From Ischnura elegans (lineage: Eukaryota > Arthropoda > Insecta > Odonata > Coenagrionidae), in the NCBI RefSeq assembly GCF_921293095.1, contig NC_060252.1, forward strand, positions 79,256,866-79,320,865: a stretch of DNA of 64,000 nt, read 5' to 3'. The position numbers were made by a program, and so were the translations under genes. The notes beneath the pieces are model-generated. The model saw nothing but the letters and a program-made list of their open reading frames with translations, searched no databases and was not told the DNA's origin. Positions 12,748 to 23,980 of the stretch are shown piece after piece; position 1 is the first letter of the stretch, and each line of letters begins with the position of its first letter.

Positions 12748-13342
12748 AAAAAAAATTATGCCGCTTTGAAACAAAAAGCATAAAAAATTAGAAAGTTAAA
12801 AACCTTTAATAACATAGATTTATACACCCAATCAAAGAAATTTAGTATAATAAAGAAAAAATATGCCAAATTCCTTTTTTCTTGCGTAAGCCTTATACAT
12901 TAGTTTTCTTTTTGTGTAAAAATTTCATATTAAGGATGCTTGGATGAAAATTGGTTGATGATGTGAACAAATTTGAGCCAAATTAATTTTCAGCTGTAAA
13001 TTTTCGTGACAGAGACTCGTTACTTTTCCAATGGGATTCTCTTAGATTCCTATGTTATGGTTAATGATCCGGGCGTTGAAGTCTCCAATCATAGCATGTA
13101 TGTTTATAATCTTCCGTTGCGTGGCTGGGATTAATTTGTGCCATTGTTATTTGAGGTAATATGCCGCTTAAAATAGGTCTTTATTATTCATTTTACCAAG
13201 ATTTCCCATCTGTCTCCATTCTCCATTGAATTTCTATCTCTATTTCCACGTAAGGTGGCTGTCGTTCTTATTGCTGAGGTCTGTTATTTTAGTTGACTAT
13301 TTACTGAGTGTATCTATATTCCATAAAGCCCCTTAACGACCA

Positions 13343-13381
13343 CTCACTCACTCATTCATTCATTCATTTACTCACTCATAC
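13343..13381. repeat. Microsatellite (ACTC/ATTC)n
   Basis: Runs of CACTCACTC changing into ATTCATTCATTC and back. Confidence 0.7.
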
Positions 13382-13793
13382 AAATGTTTGGGGTGAACGA
13401 GACGAGATACGACAAAAAGTCTTATAAAGACCCCCTCTAAAATTGTCTGAAACCCCATGAAAAATTATGAACACACTAAATTTTCAATTATTTATCTGTC
13501 TATTCATATAAAATTGAGTATGGGGATTAGTTCAAAAAATGGCCACCAAATTCCAATGGCAGCGCGGCAGTCATACAAACAAACAATCATAGCAACATAT
13601 TTGTTTATGCAAACAAGAGGAGCTAAATTGGGAAAGAAGATAAAGGAATTAAAACGAAAGGATGATAAAGATAAGGTAGGATATTTACTTAGTAATTTTT
13701 GAAAAGTCAATCTTTTAATGGCGTCTTTCCATATGAATTAAAATTTTACCACATCAAAGCGTATTCAAAAGAAAAGAGGAGAAATATAAGGTA

Positions 13794-14242
13794 AACAAAC
13801 CTTCCTTAAAAGATAGGTAGGTAAAAATGATTTTATTTTCATTCTTTGTGATGGCGATAACGTTTTATTTTTCTTTACGTCCTTTTTCTGTTACTAATCT
13901 TTTTAATGTAAAATGTTATCCGTGAGCTGGTGCATCAATGGCAGTGAATTATAGAATATGGAGGATAAGTGCGATTATAGAATCGAAAGTGTGGTTGTTA
14001 TTAATTCCATAGTTAACAAGTGCACATGATGCAGTTCCTCTCTTGTTGCCGACACACGATTTCAGTAGAAAGATATCTAAACAACCTTTCCTTAAAAGAT
14101 AGGTTGGTAAAAATTATTTGTAGCGCTTTATTTTTCTCTACGTTCTTTTCCCGTTACAATTTTTTTAATGTGCAATTTTATCCGTGAGCTGGTGCACCAT
14201 AGGAAGTGAATAATAGAATATGGAGGATATGTGTAATTATAG
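13794..14242. repeat. Tandem duplication, about 287-bp period
   Basis: CCTTAAAAGATAGG occurs near 13805 and 14092. Each is followed by TTTATTTTTCT, TTAATGT, ATCCGTGAGCTGGTGCA and AGAATATGGAGGAT. The second unit is shorter. Confidence 0.7.
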
Positions 14243-14734
14243 GTATTTCTTATTTAATTATTTGTCTTACGAAAAGCACGTTTCATTGAGTGACTAAGTT
14301 ATTTAGCTAATATATTCTAAATCATGACATTGATGATGACATGTTCATCAAAAGTTGTCATCAGCTACTCACCAGATGATTTAATTTCGCATTATATTGG
14401 ATATTAAATCTGTAAGGAGATGTTTGTGTATAACGACTCATTAAAAAATTTATAGAGGTTTTCCTGAAGTGGTATCATTTGCGATCATGACGAATAATCT
14501 TTCAATAAAATCGTCATTTCTAAATTCGTTATACTAGGCCCAATTCATGCTAAGGATCTCCACTTTGTGCATTTTCTCTAGATATTGATATTTATACCCT
14601 ACGTAAATAATTGTGTGTATCGTCCTCACTTAAACTTACGTAGGGGAACTGCGGTCACACCTTATTCCTATTTCAAGAATTTGGTTGATGTGAAAAATAA
14701 TTAATAAACGTGTTTTTAATATTTATCATGACAA

Positions 14735-14806
14735 CCGATTAGCTTGGTCGATAGAGTCTGTTATGACGCATCGGGGGCCCGTGTTCAGAACCCTATGCAG
14801 GCACAT
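14735..14806 (+). repeat. tRNA-like SINE head
   Basis: A-box-like TAGCTTGGTCGATAGAG followed about 35 nt later by B-box-like GTGTTCAGAACCC. It does not fold as an intact tRNA, so a SINE or tRNA pseudogene is likelier. Confidence 0.4.
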
Positions 14807-15504
14807 CTCTTCTCCGCTTTTTTGTATTTATTTTGAAGTAACCTACATTGAACTCCTAATTTTATGATTTTCAATCAGAGCAATGTTTTTCTGGGAGGAA
14901 ATTCTTTCATATGCTCACGCTACGTCGCGTTTATTATGCATTTGGTCTTTGTTGTTTCATCGATCTGATGGGTGCGATGTTGATAGTATTTATCAAACTT
15001 GTTTGTTAGAAGTAACAGAAGTACCTACTATTCAATACTCGATATGAATCAAAATTGCGAAGAGTGCGATCAGAAACTGGTATTTCTATGTTTTTTGCAG
15101 TGCTTACTCCTTTTCTATAATTCTTTATCAATTAAAATGTAGTTTACTGTAGTTCATTGTATTTCGTAAATTCGTTATGTTATGATATTAAGTAGGTATA
15201 AATTGAGTGTTACAGGGGAATATGCTCTCAACGTTATTTTGTATTTGAATTGAATAAGTTGGAAACTCTGTCACACTCATAGAAATCCATTTTATTTTTT
15301 TTAGTCCCTCAGAAAAACGTTCCTCTTCATTAATATTTTATTTGCATATTGTAACCCACGTACCATACGCTCGTTTTACTTGAAAGTGGAAATATTAGTT
15401 ATATCTAATCTAGCCAAATGAAAAGTAAAAGATCCGTAAGTAACAAGCGGCATACAAGAAGTATAAGACCTTCTATAGCGACCATAACAAGGCCGAAGGC
15501 CTTT

Positions 15505-15545
15505 TTCGGGGGGTCTGGGGGGCAGAGCCCCCCTCAGCGAGCAAA
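15505..15545. repeat. GC-rich hairpin (G-run/C-run palindrome)
   Basis: GGGGGGTCTGGGGGGC pairs with GAGCCCCCCTC, flanked by AAGGCCGAAGGCCTTTTTC (itself a short palindrome), in otherwise AT-rich DNA. Probably part of a repeat. Confidence 0.5.
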
Positions 15546-15577
15546 GCGTGTTTATATTATAGGGGAGCGTGATAGCA

Positions 15578-15950
15578 TAGTGCAGGGGTCTCAAAAAGTT
15601 TCAATGTAAGGGCCACATTACATATGTATTCCCCACTGTTATGCTGGCCGAAGGAGTAAAAAAAAAAAAAAAAAAATTAGTCAGAAATTTAATTTCCAAA
15701 AAAATAGAGTATAATTATGGAAAATAAAATAAATATCTTGATAGATTCATGTCTTTAGCTTCATGAAAACAAATTAGTTTGACGAATGATACTGTTGTTT
15801 TAACTTTGTGTTAAAAAAATCAGGCGCCAGATATGATGAGCCAATTATAAGATTTGTAAGTAAATACACACGTTTTTTTTGCGGCCCAGATGAAATTATG
15901 TGTCGGGCCGGATGTGATATAGATGCCCTTCCAAATTATTATTTTTTAAG
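15578..15950. mobile_element. hAT-like remnant
   Basis: Starts with CAGGGGTCTCAAA and GGGCCACATTACAT and later has GCGGCCCAGATG and GTCGGGCCGGATGTG, wording typical of hAT-type (Charlie/Buster-like) ends. No transposase frame. Confidence 0.4.
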
Positions 15951-17970
15951 CGGCATCTAAATTAATAGGCTAAAGCTAAAGAAGTTGTCAGTTATTAATG
16001 TATACTGTAATAAATCGGGTATAGGGAGTAAGTTTAGATTTTTGTAGATTTTATAGACATTTCTCTCTGTTGGATCCAACTGCATTTCCATTTTATTTTG
16101 CATTTTTTCCACCTTGTTCAACAGAGTTTTATTTGTGGTGCCCCATATTGCGATTCCATATCTGATTACTGCTTCACCAAGTTATTCCTTTTTTGGCCAA
16201 GTTTAACAATGTGAAGGCATCTATGCGTGTGAAACCTTAAGCTAATTAATTTTCTCGTTTCCTTGGCATTTCGAAATTGCATGGTTACAGTTTTTCTACC
16301 GTTGATTACTAATTTGTTGTCATGGCACCAGTACTGTATGGCACAGAAGTCAAGTTGCAATTTTTCCTTAGCCATCAAATGATTTGCTGATTGAAATTAG
16401 TGCAATGTCATCCGCATACATGTATATTTTAGAATACCTGATATATTCTGGTATGTCATTTATATATATGCAGAATAGTATTGGCCCTAAAATAGAGCCT
16501 TGTGGCACGCCAGAGGCGACAGATTTAATCGTACTACTCTGATCGAATAATTTAAAGTAACTTTCTATTGGTGAGCTAGCCTTCTAACCATGAAAGCGGT
16601 ACTCCTCGTATTCCGCATCGTTCCAGTTTTCTCAACAGGACGTTAATATCGATTGTATCGAAAGCTTTAGAGAAATCTATATATACGGCAAGAATGGACC
16701 AGTTCTTATTTAGGCTTTTACGTACGTCTTCACTGAAGTTCTCTAGATGCGATCGTGTACTTTTGTGTCTTTGGTACCCATATTGATGTTTTGTAATGTT
16801 GTTGAATTTGTCTACGAAGTTAATAAGTTGTTGCGCAAAGTATCTGTTGGGATCCAGGTGCCGGCCGAGGCAGTCGACTGAGGCGGCAGACTAACGCAGA
16901 GCCTGTGCGTCATCGCCTGCCGTTCGTAGAAAAGGCTGTGGCCCGGCATGACGGGGAGCAGTCTACAACTCAACGTCTTCCCTCGATGTAACTCAGAGAC
17001 AATAAATTGTTAAACCCGGAGTTGGTGTTTTTATAATTAAGAGAACGCTACAGTATCTTTCAATGATGTTCATTGAAGAAAGGATAGAGATGGGACGGTA
17101 ATTATTTGTGTCATTTTTCTTGCCTTGTTTATGTATCGGTCTGATTACAGCTAATTTTAAATCGTTGTGTAATTTCATTTATGCTTAGATTTACCCAGTG
17201 GGATGTTGCAGCAATGATGTCGTGCTTATAACAGAGATCATTCATTCTCATACTATCGTGCCATGGACTTTTATTTTTTGAATGATGTAATATATTTTGA
17301 ACATCAACTGGAGTTGCTGGCAACAATAAAAAGGTGGACGGAGTTCTTTTTTTAGCACCAAGGTTAAGGACAGGTTGTGAGCATTTGGGCAGTATCTTTT
17401 GTATATCATTAGTGAATTGTGACGCGAAGGATTTGCAGACATAGTTTAAATTGATATTCTTAAAATTTGATTTTATTTGTACATCAATGCTAGTCTTTCT
17501 TGTGACACCCCTAAGGCTATTAATTAATGGCCAAGTCTTCCTAATGTCTTTTTTGTTTTTTTTTTTCGAAATTAGAGCGAACATGAGAGATTTTTGACCT
17601 CCTTATCAGGGAAGTCACCTTATTTCTTTAAATTCTGTAGTTTTTTCTGTGCGCTTTGATTGCTGGGTTCGATTTATATTTTTTTAATAAGATGTCTCTT
17701 CTCTTTATTTCTGAATAAACACTATTATTCATCCACTGAAGTTTAATTGTTTCATTAATGATTCCCTCCTGTTGTCTAATCTTAAGTAGTGATACATGCT
17801 GTCAGAATCCTTGAGTGTTAACAGTGTAACCAGTTTATCCTATTCATTCATTGTTTCACTCTGGGGCCACAAAGATGTGAGGACTGTAGATTATCAATGC
17901 CATCAGGTATGTCCCTGTTTGTATGTATGAAAACACCAGCAGGAAAGTGATCAGATATTTTGGTTTTTAT
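15950..17970 (-). mobile_element. LINE (non-LTR retrotransposon), decayed, YADD box visible
   Basis: Reading on the minus strand from 17970: an endonuclease-like SDHFPAGVFIHTN, the linker region (17584-17129), RT block LKLAVIRPIHKQGKKNDTNNY with RPISILSS (near 17130-17060), IDFSKAFDTIDINVLLRKLE (near 16680-16620), GSILGP-like block (near 16500) and the catalytic MYADDIA (near 16425-16405), then a C-terminal segment at 16378-16166. Several frameshifts and stops. About 190 bp of foreign GC-rich sequence (about 16858-17010) interrupts it. Jockey/CR1-like. Confidence 0.8.
16855..17015. mobile_element. GC-rich insertion inside the LINE
   Basis: Separates the RT block around SSMNIIE from the block HQYGYQRHKSTRSHLENF, which should be nearly continuous. 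Unclassified sequence with CCGGCCGAGGCAGTCGACTG; possibly a SINE. Confidence 0.4.
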
Positions 17971-18943
17971 TATGATAGTAAAATAATAAAAAATTATTAT
18001 AATTTAAAAAATTTATTTATATAATAATTTATTCAAGAATACGAGAATAAAATGTACATTAAAAGGTTAAATTTAAATACATCAACCTAGGTCCCACTAA
18101 GCCACTTGGACTTGTCAGTGGGTTCCATGCACATTTGCGAGTAGTGCTTACAAATATAAATATAAATCATAGCAATGCATGTCATCTGTTATCACAATTA
18201 GGTCATCAGGAAAAACAAATATTAAAGGATACACATACATAAGTAAAGGATACATTTCGAAAAATGTGTAGTCGATAATTTTTACAATTATTTTTACAGT
18301 TATTTTTACAATTAGGAAACCCGCTGAGCCACAACAGGCTCATCAGCGTGTTCTCTTTAATTGAGTTGCAAGTAGTTAAACACCTAAAACAATAAAAAAA
18401 AACTCATATTGCCTTAAAAATTACAGTCCTTCAGCAGATAATTAAAAAGGTTACTTTTGACAGCCAAATATGTTTCTAATCCATGCATTTCCTTAACAAT
18501 AATAATAGATGTCTTCATTCGGGGAAGGTTGAGACTAATAAGTCCTCTCTTCCACCTAACCCCTCGATAGCGTCAATGAAAACATATTTAAAATCGGTAA
18601 ATCATCGTTTAAAATTCGAATAATGTATACAATATATACTATGAGTTTAATGCCAAACAAGATAAAAAAAAGTACACTTGGAAATTTAAGTAAGAAAAAA
18701 GATACCTGTTTGCGGGAAATGGAGGAAAACGTCCACATAAGAAAGGGGGAAAGACAGACCTGCGAAAACCCACTGAGTGACTACTATGCCATTTTGCACG
18801 CAAAAGACAACATAGTTAATGGGGTACATAGTATACACAAATATTACACATGCAAGTAAGACATAAAATATACCATGAATACATATAAACTTTCAGTGAT
18901 ACATATTACTTGGTCGTAGGTGCTGTTTAGTGGCGTGTATATT

Positions 18944-19250
18944 AACCAGCTCCTTGTGAAGTGAAAAGTGCTTTCTGTAGCGTATTCCTAAAAGATGCCA
19001 ATGATGATGATTTCCTAGTTGAAAGGTTAAGATTATTCCATTCCCTATATGAAGTAACGGTAAATGATTTGCCATTAATGAGAGTTCGGTGATGAGGTAT
19101 AACAATATTGTGATTCCCTCGTGTATTTGTCATATGGACAGTGTCAAGACTACTAAACTCACATGGTAGGTAAGGGGGTGTTATTGTGTTTAAAATTTGA
19201 TAAAGGAGAGAAAGAGTATGCCGGCATCGAGAGTCGTTATTGTTGTATTA
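18944..19250 (-). mobile_element. LINE reverse-transcriptase C-terminus, 5'-truncated
   Basis: Minus-strand frame reads LLYQILNTITPPYLP, then HMTNTRGNHNIVIPHHRT and YREWNNLNLSTRKSSSLASF, the pattern of CR1/L2-type RT tails, ending in a stop near 18946. The AT-rich DNA to 18000 may be its 3' UTR. Confidence 0.65.
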
Positions 19251-19259
19251 TTGTAAAAA

Positions 19260-20830
19260 ATGTATGTATGGGTTTTTGCCAACTTTTATTGTTTAAACGG
19301 CAAGGTAAATTTTGCGGAATTGTTAATTTATAATTTGGGCTTATTATGCGGAGGAGTATTTGAGAAAAGTATATTAACAATTTTCGAAATATTTAAATAT
19401 TACAGTAATAGGGATGGACGTTTAGTCAATATTTTTTACACATTTATATTCTTACGCAGTCTTGCATTTAAAATAAGCTATAAATCTTGGCTTAACGGCA
19501 ACGTTGAGGAGATCCGGAAGGAAATATAGAATTTAGGGCATGATTCTTTGCCATTAACGCGAACAAATTAAAATGCGCGCAAAACGCATATATATTTTTT
19601 TTTAAATCGCCAACCGCTTTCAGGTTTAGTTTGAGATGAATATAGACTCCAAAAAAATTTTTTTTGGAAATTTAAAAGAAAACGTTTTACAGAATTGAAT
19701 GGAAATCAGCCTATAAAATTAATTAATGGACAACCGAAAAAAAAGCGATTCAAACAGGAAATATGTGAAATGGCTGCGGAAAAAATAAGGTATACGGACA
19801 AAAGCACTATTACGATATAAAATATCCATAATTAAGTAGCTATTGATATTTAAATATTTAAGATCAGTCCTATTTAGTTATGATCAGCTTTATGAGAAGT
19901 TGATCGGATTATAAAAGTGGATTGGATTTGGTCCTACTTGGAAAATCGTTATAATGAGTCGAAATTCATTGACCGGTTTGATATTGTTCTGAAGTTGGCT
20001 CACTAATAGCTGACCTTATATTTATTTATTTTCACCTACCCACCTTGAAAGTGGCTTGAGAAGAAAATGGGAGTTTAAATCAAGACGTGGTCACCAAGAA
20101 TGACATACATGTGGTGGTTTTACAGAGAAAGTAGTTTTGCTAGAAATGCGAGCAGTTTGCCAGAGGTATTCTTACTTTCTATGTAAATAGTTCCATCGAA
20201 CGAAATCGTAACACGTATTTGAAAACGCTCGGCATCCATAACAGTTCAGTGGGCTCGAAAAATAACTAGTATGTGGAAAATATTTTCAGAAACGTTCTAA
20301 TTATTATTTACCTTACCTCATATCATACAATGGTTAAGAAAGCATTTTGTGACTTGAAATAGTGAAGCTGCATTCTTTGAATGCCTGTACTTCAGCATCG
20401 AAAATCTAAATCCAGGCAAGCATAAATTCACAAATTTGTGAATCCATGCACAGGTGTTTTCTGATCAGGAAAATTTAGATTCTGAGACGAATCATTAGGA
20501 TTCTGAACATATTATCAGATGCTGTATTCTAGTGGTTGCCATCCCTATTCACTATACATTTGATCCGGTCCCAGTTTCGTAAGTGGCCCTTCCTTAAGTT
20601 GCTACGCTCCAAGCTGCTGCTTTGACTACAAGCAGGAAAATATAATTCGCCTTATTTTTTCAACGCCTTTGCGTGAACATAATCGTTGGTCGACAATTTA
20701 ATTTGAATCAACCGCACCTGAACCACCTAAATAAGAAAACCTTGAAGACATTATAGTGGGAAAAAATTCACAGGTATGCTAGGGGTACCGAATAAGAAGT
20801 GATATTATTTCCCATCAAATCTAAGCTTGA
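19260..20830. other. AT-rich, nothing recognised
   Basis: Contains an 89-aa open frame (19260-19529) without a recognisable domain. Confidence 0.4.
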
Positions 20831-20984
20831 CGTACTTGCTCTGCTCCCTCAGTACCTCAAATGCGATATCTCGCTACTCTTAATATATCAGGAGGGTCCC
20901 ATGAGTAAAAATACGTTTCGTGATGGTATGTAGACTAGGATGTGCTCTGTCCTACATCGAGAAAGCCATTAGAAAGAAATAAAT

Positions 20985-21295
20985 AAGGGCAGAGGGGAGC
21001 CGTGCGAGAAAACAACGCACCAGGGCCGGGACCCAGCGATCGTGCTGATTCGCCCGATCACCTAGGAAAGGGGTTGGAAGGGAAGAAACAAAGAAAGAGG
21101 CGCCCGCGCCGCCACGATTGGAGCCGGACGACGGCTCTGGGGTAGGGGAAGGGTTGGAAGGGATGGGACGGGGTAAAACACCTTAACTCTATAGAAACGG
21201 AAAGGGCCCACTTACTAGTGAAACCAGGGATCAGCCATTAATGCGCCAACGATTTTGGAGGATTTTCCTATTAAAGAGAAAAATCCACCGGTCAA
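20985..21295. repeat. GC-rich insert between LINE pieces
   Basis: Distinct base composition (GGGCCGGGACCCAGCG, GGCGCCCGCGCCGCC). It is flanked by two similar LINE pieces reading ATCGAGAAAGCCAT (near 20957) and ATCGAGAAAACCAT (near 21303). Confidence 0.4.
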
Positions 21296-21296
21296 A

Positions 21297-21920
21297 TCGT
21301 TGGATCGAGAAAACCATCAATGAAATCAAGGATAAGGCTTTAAGTGTCAATATCGACGGATAAAGAATTACTATGCTGCGATTTGCGACGACATAGCACT
21401 CATAGCCGAGACAGAAAAGGATTTTACGAATACTTTGACAAATACGTAGAAAACAATGGCCAGATATCAGCTGAAAATCAACAAAAATAAGACTAAGATA
21501 TTAGTTTGCAACATGCAAGCTTGAAGAGGTGAAAGAGTTTTGCTATCTAGGAAATCGAATTACCAACGACGGACGAAACAAGAGAAAAATAGTCTATAGA
21601 ATAGTGCAGGCGAAGAGGGCTTTCTATAAAAAGAATAATAATCTTACAGCTGAGAATACAAGCATAGAAATAGGGAATAAATTCATCAGATGCTGCATGC
21701 GGAGCGTGTTTCTGTATGGGAACGAGGCTTGAACGTTGACAGCAGCAGAGAGGTCGAGAGTGGAAGCATTTAAAATTAATGTTATCAAAGAATCATGAAG
21801 ATAAAATGGCTCGACCGAGTATGCAATGAGGAAGTGCTGAGAAGAGCGGTCTTCTAAGATCCTTACGGAGAAGACGGGGACAACTTACTGACCCACACCA
21901 TGTGGCCTGATGTAAACAAT
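21297..21920 (+). mobile_element. RTE/BovB-like LINE, RT 3' half, copy 1
   Basis: Plus-strand reading: INEIKDKALSVNIDG, a frameshifted catalytic box (RFA then DDIALIAETEKDF; one base missing near 21396), EVKEFCYLGNRITNDG, RIVQAKRAFYKK, CCMRSVFLYGNEA and later WLDRVCNEEVLRRA. Same family as the minus-strand copy at 59850-63125. Confidence 0.75.
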
Positions 21921-21984
21921 CATAGTAGGACAAGTGAAAGGGAATGCCGAGGTGCGTCATAACAATCTTGGGATTGTTGACTAA

Positions 21985-23020
21985 TGATCTATATACTAAC
22001 CTGCGAGCCACCTTAATAGGCGTTTGGCGGGGGGGAGTTAGAACACCAGTCGTTTACACATAAAAAAGAAATTCCCCAGCAAAATTACGCCTAGCATTTA
22101 TTAGTTTTGCATTGTGCTGATGATGATGCTAATGACGGACGAGAAAATGGGGAAAAATGAATTCCCGTACCAATCCGTTCGGCAAAATATCTCTCTTAAT
22201 TTATTGTTTCTGTCAGACCTGGAAATGAAGTGGGATTCTAATGTGATATTCTCCGTGTCACTCTTATAGAAACCCATTGTCAATCGCTCAAGCAATATAA
22301 GCCTGGCGACTAGTCTTCGAAGTTCTAGTACTTTCCAATCAAATCCGTTTAACATCTGTGCAACGCTTCCTGTACGCCCGCAGCAGTTTTTGACGAATTG
22401 CGCCGCTTTCATTTGTATTTTATTCGATTCACGAATTAAGTCTTTCTGCACCAGATCCCATGTGCCCGCTGCATATTCAAGATGCGGCCGGACGAGTGTG
22501 AAATAGCACCTATCTTTTGCTTTCTCGTTCGGAAACCTTCCCACAATACGCTTGACAGTCCTAGCTTCTCTAGGGCTCTTTCACAAATGTTTCTGATGTG
22601 TGTACCCCACGATAGGCTCGAAGTAATCGTAACTACTAGACACTTAACTTCATATATCGCCTTTATGTTCACTTCATCCGCAGCATATACATGGGGATAG
22701 TTGGACGACCCCCGCAAGAAATGTACCGATATGACTAATTTCGCGATACACGACAGCGCCGTCAGCAAATCGACGTATTTTACTTCTAATTTGAGAGCAT
22801 TGGCCATTTATGTTTATAATGAACAAAATGGGGCCGATTACGCTTCCTTATGGGACACCTGATGTTACTTTCACTACTTGTTTGCAAAAACTTCTTTTTG
22901 TTTACGATCTCTCAGAGAGTCGCGTTTCTAGTTTACTACTGTTTCATTTAGCCCATACGACTCTGATTCGCATAAAAGTTTATTGTGAGGTACCGTGCCG
23001 AAGGCTTTTGTGAAACCTAG
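21985..23020 (-). mobile_element. LINE 3' end, family A, copy 2 (longest)
   Basis: Minus strand: VTSGVP plus GSVIGPILFIINI (near 22870-22815), HIRNICERALEKLG, then LVRPHLEYAAGTWD, KAAQFVKNCCGRTGSV and SDTENITLESHFISRSDR, ending near 22101. The 3' UTR runs to about 21985. Frameshifted around 22500 and interrupted by stops. Confidence 0.8.
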
Positions 23021-23023
23021 AAA

Positions 23024-23354
23024 TTTTGAATGAAAAATTGAACTTTGGTTTCCCACAAAATATTTTTATTAGTACACCCATGTTCAGGGCAAGTTGCCTC
23101 GGCAGGTGAGTTATTACACACTTCTTAGTGGATTCCGACTTCCATGGCCACCCTCCTGCTGTCGTAAACAACCAACACCTTTCATGGCGCCCCATGACCG
23201 TCGATTCGGGCGCCTTAACCTGTCAGCCTAGCGGGTACAGCATTGGTTTTCCTTTTATCATTACTCACCTGCCGAAGCAACTAGGCCCGAAAATGGGTGT
23301 GTACTAATAAAAATGCTCTATGGAAAAACTAAGTTTCATTTTTCATTCAAAATT
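23024..23354. mobile_element. Fold-back MITE with about 85-bp inverted arms
   Basis: The left arm AATTTTGAATGAAAAATTGA...CTCGGCAGGTGAG (23024-23109) is matched in inverse by CTCACCTGCCGAAG...TTTTTCATTCAAAATT (about 23266-23353). The central 155 bp is non-coding. It directly abuts the LINE at 21985-23020. Confidence 0.75.
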
Positions 23355-23633
23355 AGTAAATTCCATAAAGTATCGCCAGGAACCATCAACTTCAAACCTG
23401 GAAATAATGAGTCGACTTGTCTCTTCGAATCACTGGACTGTGACGAGAGCATGTAGAAAAACAAATGATCTTTCTGAGACGAATGGGAAATACTTTCAGT
23501 TCTAGTTCTTTGTGAGAAAATTATTTGGTCTTGCCATCGGAGTCGACTGCTTAAGCAACATGCGCACCCTGCATACACATCGATTTCGGACGGCCTGTAG
23601 AATATCGGCCGATATTTTACAGGTGGAGCGTTG

Positions 23634-23768
23634 CTTGCACACACGCTGGATTTTAACCGGCGAAACGATCACTTACTTGGTTTTTGTACCGGTGCCGGTG
23701 ATCCACAGTGGCAATGACCGGCTCATAACCAGCTTTTTACCGGTGCTGGTGCGTGGTCGGTGTGCAAG
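23634..23768. repeat. Possible small MITE
   Basis: CTTGCACACACGC at the left faces GCGTGGTCGGTGTGCAAG at the right, with several ACCGG motifs between. Confidence 0.3.
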
Positions 23769-23922
23769 ATTCATTGCACACTGAGCGGTCCAAAATCGAT
23801 GGGTCTGCAAGAAGCCTCAGGGATAAGGAGAGGTAGGAAATTTTAAAATATTCCATTTCCAGTGCAGTATTTATTCTTTAGTCATGTGCTACATTCAATA
23901 AATGCTAGCTCTCATGAGCTGC

Positions 23923-23928
23923 TTTATT
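23923..23928 (-). terminator. poly(A) signal of TIL-2
   Basis: AATAAA on the minus strand about 53 nt past the stop; a second lies at 23870-23875. Confidence 0.45.
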
Positions 23929-23980
23929 TTCTGTGTTATATTGTTTTGCTAGCCGTTTCTGTTCGCTCCCCATTTCGTGC

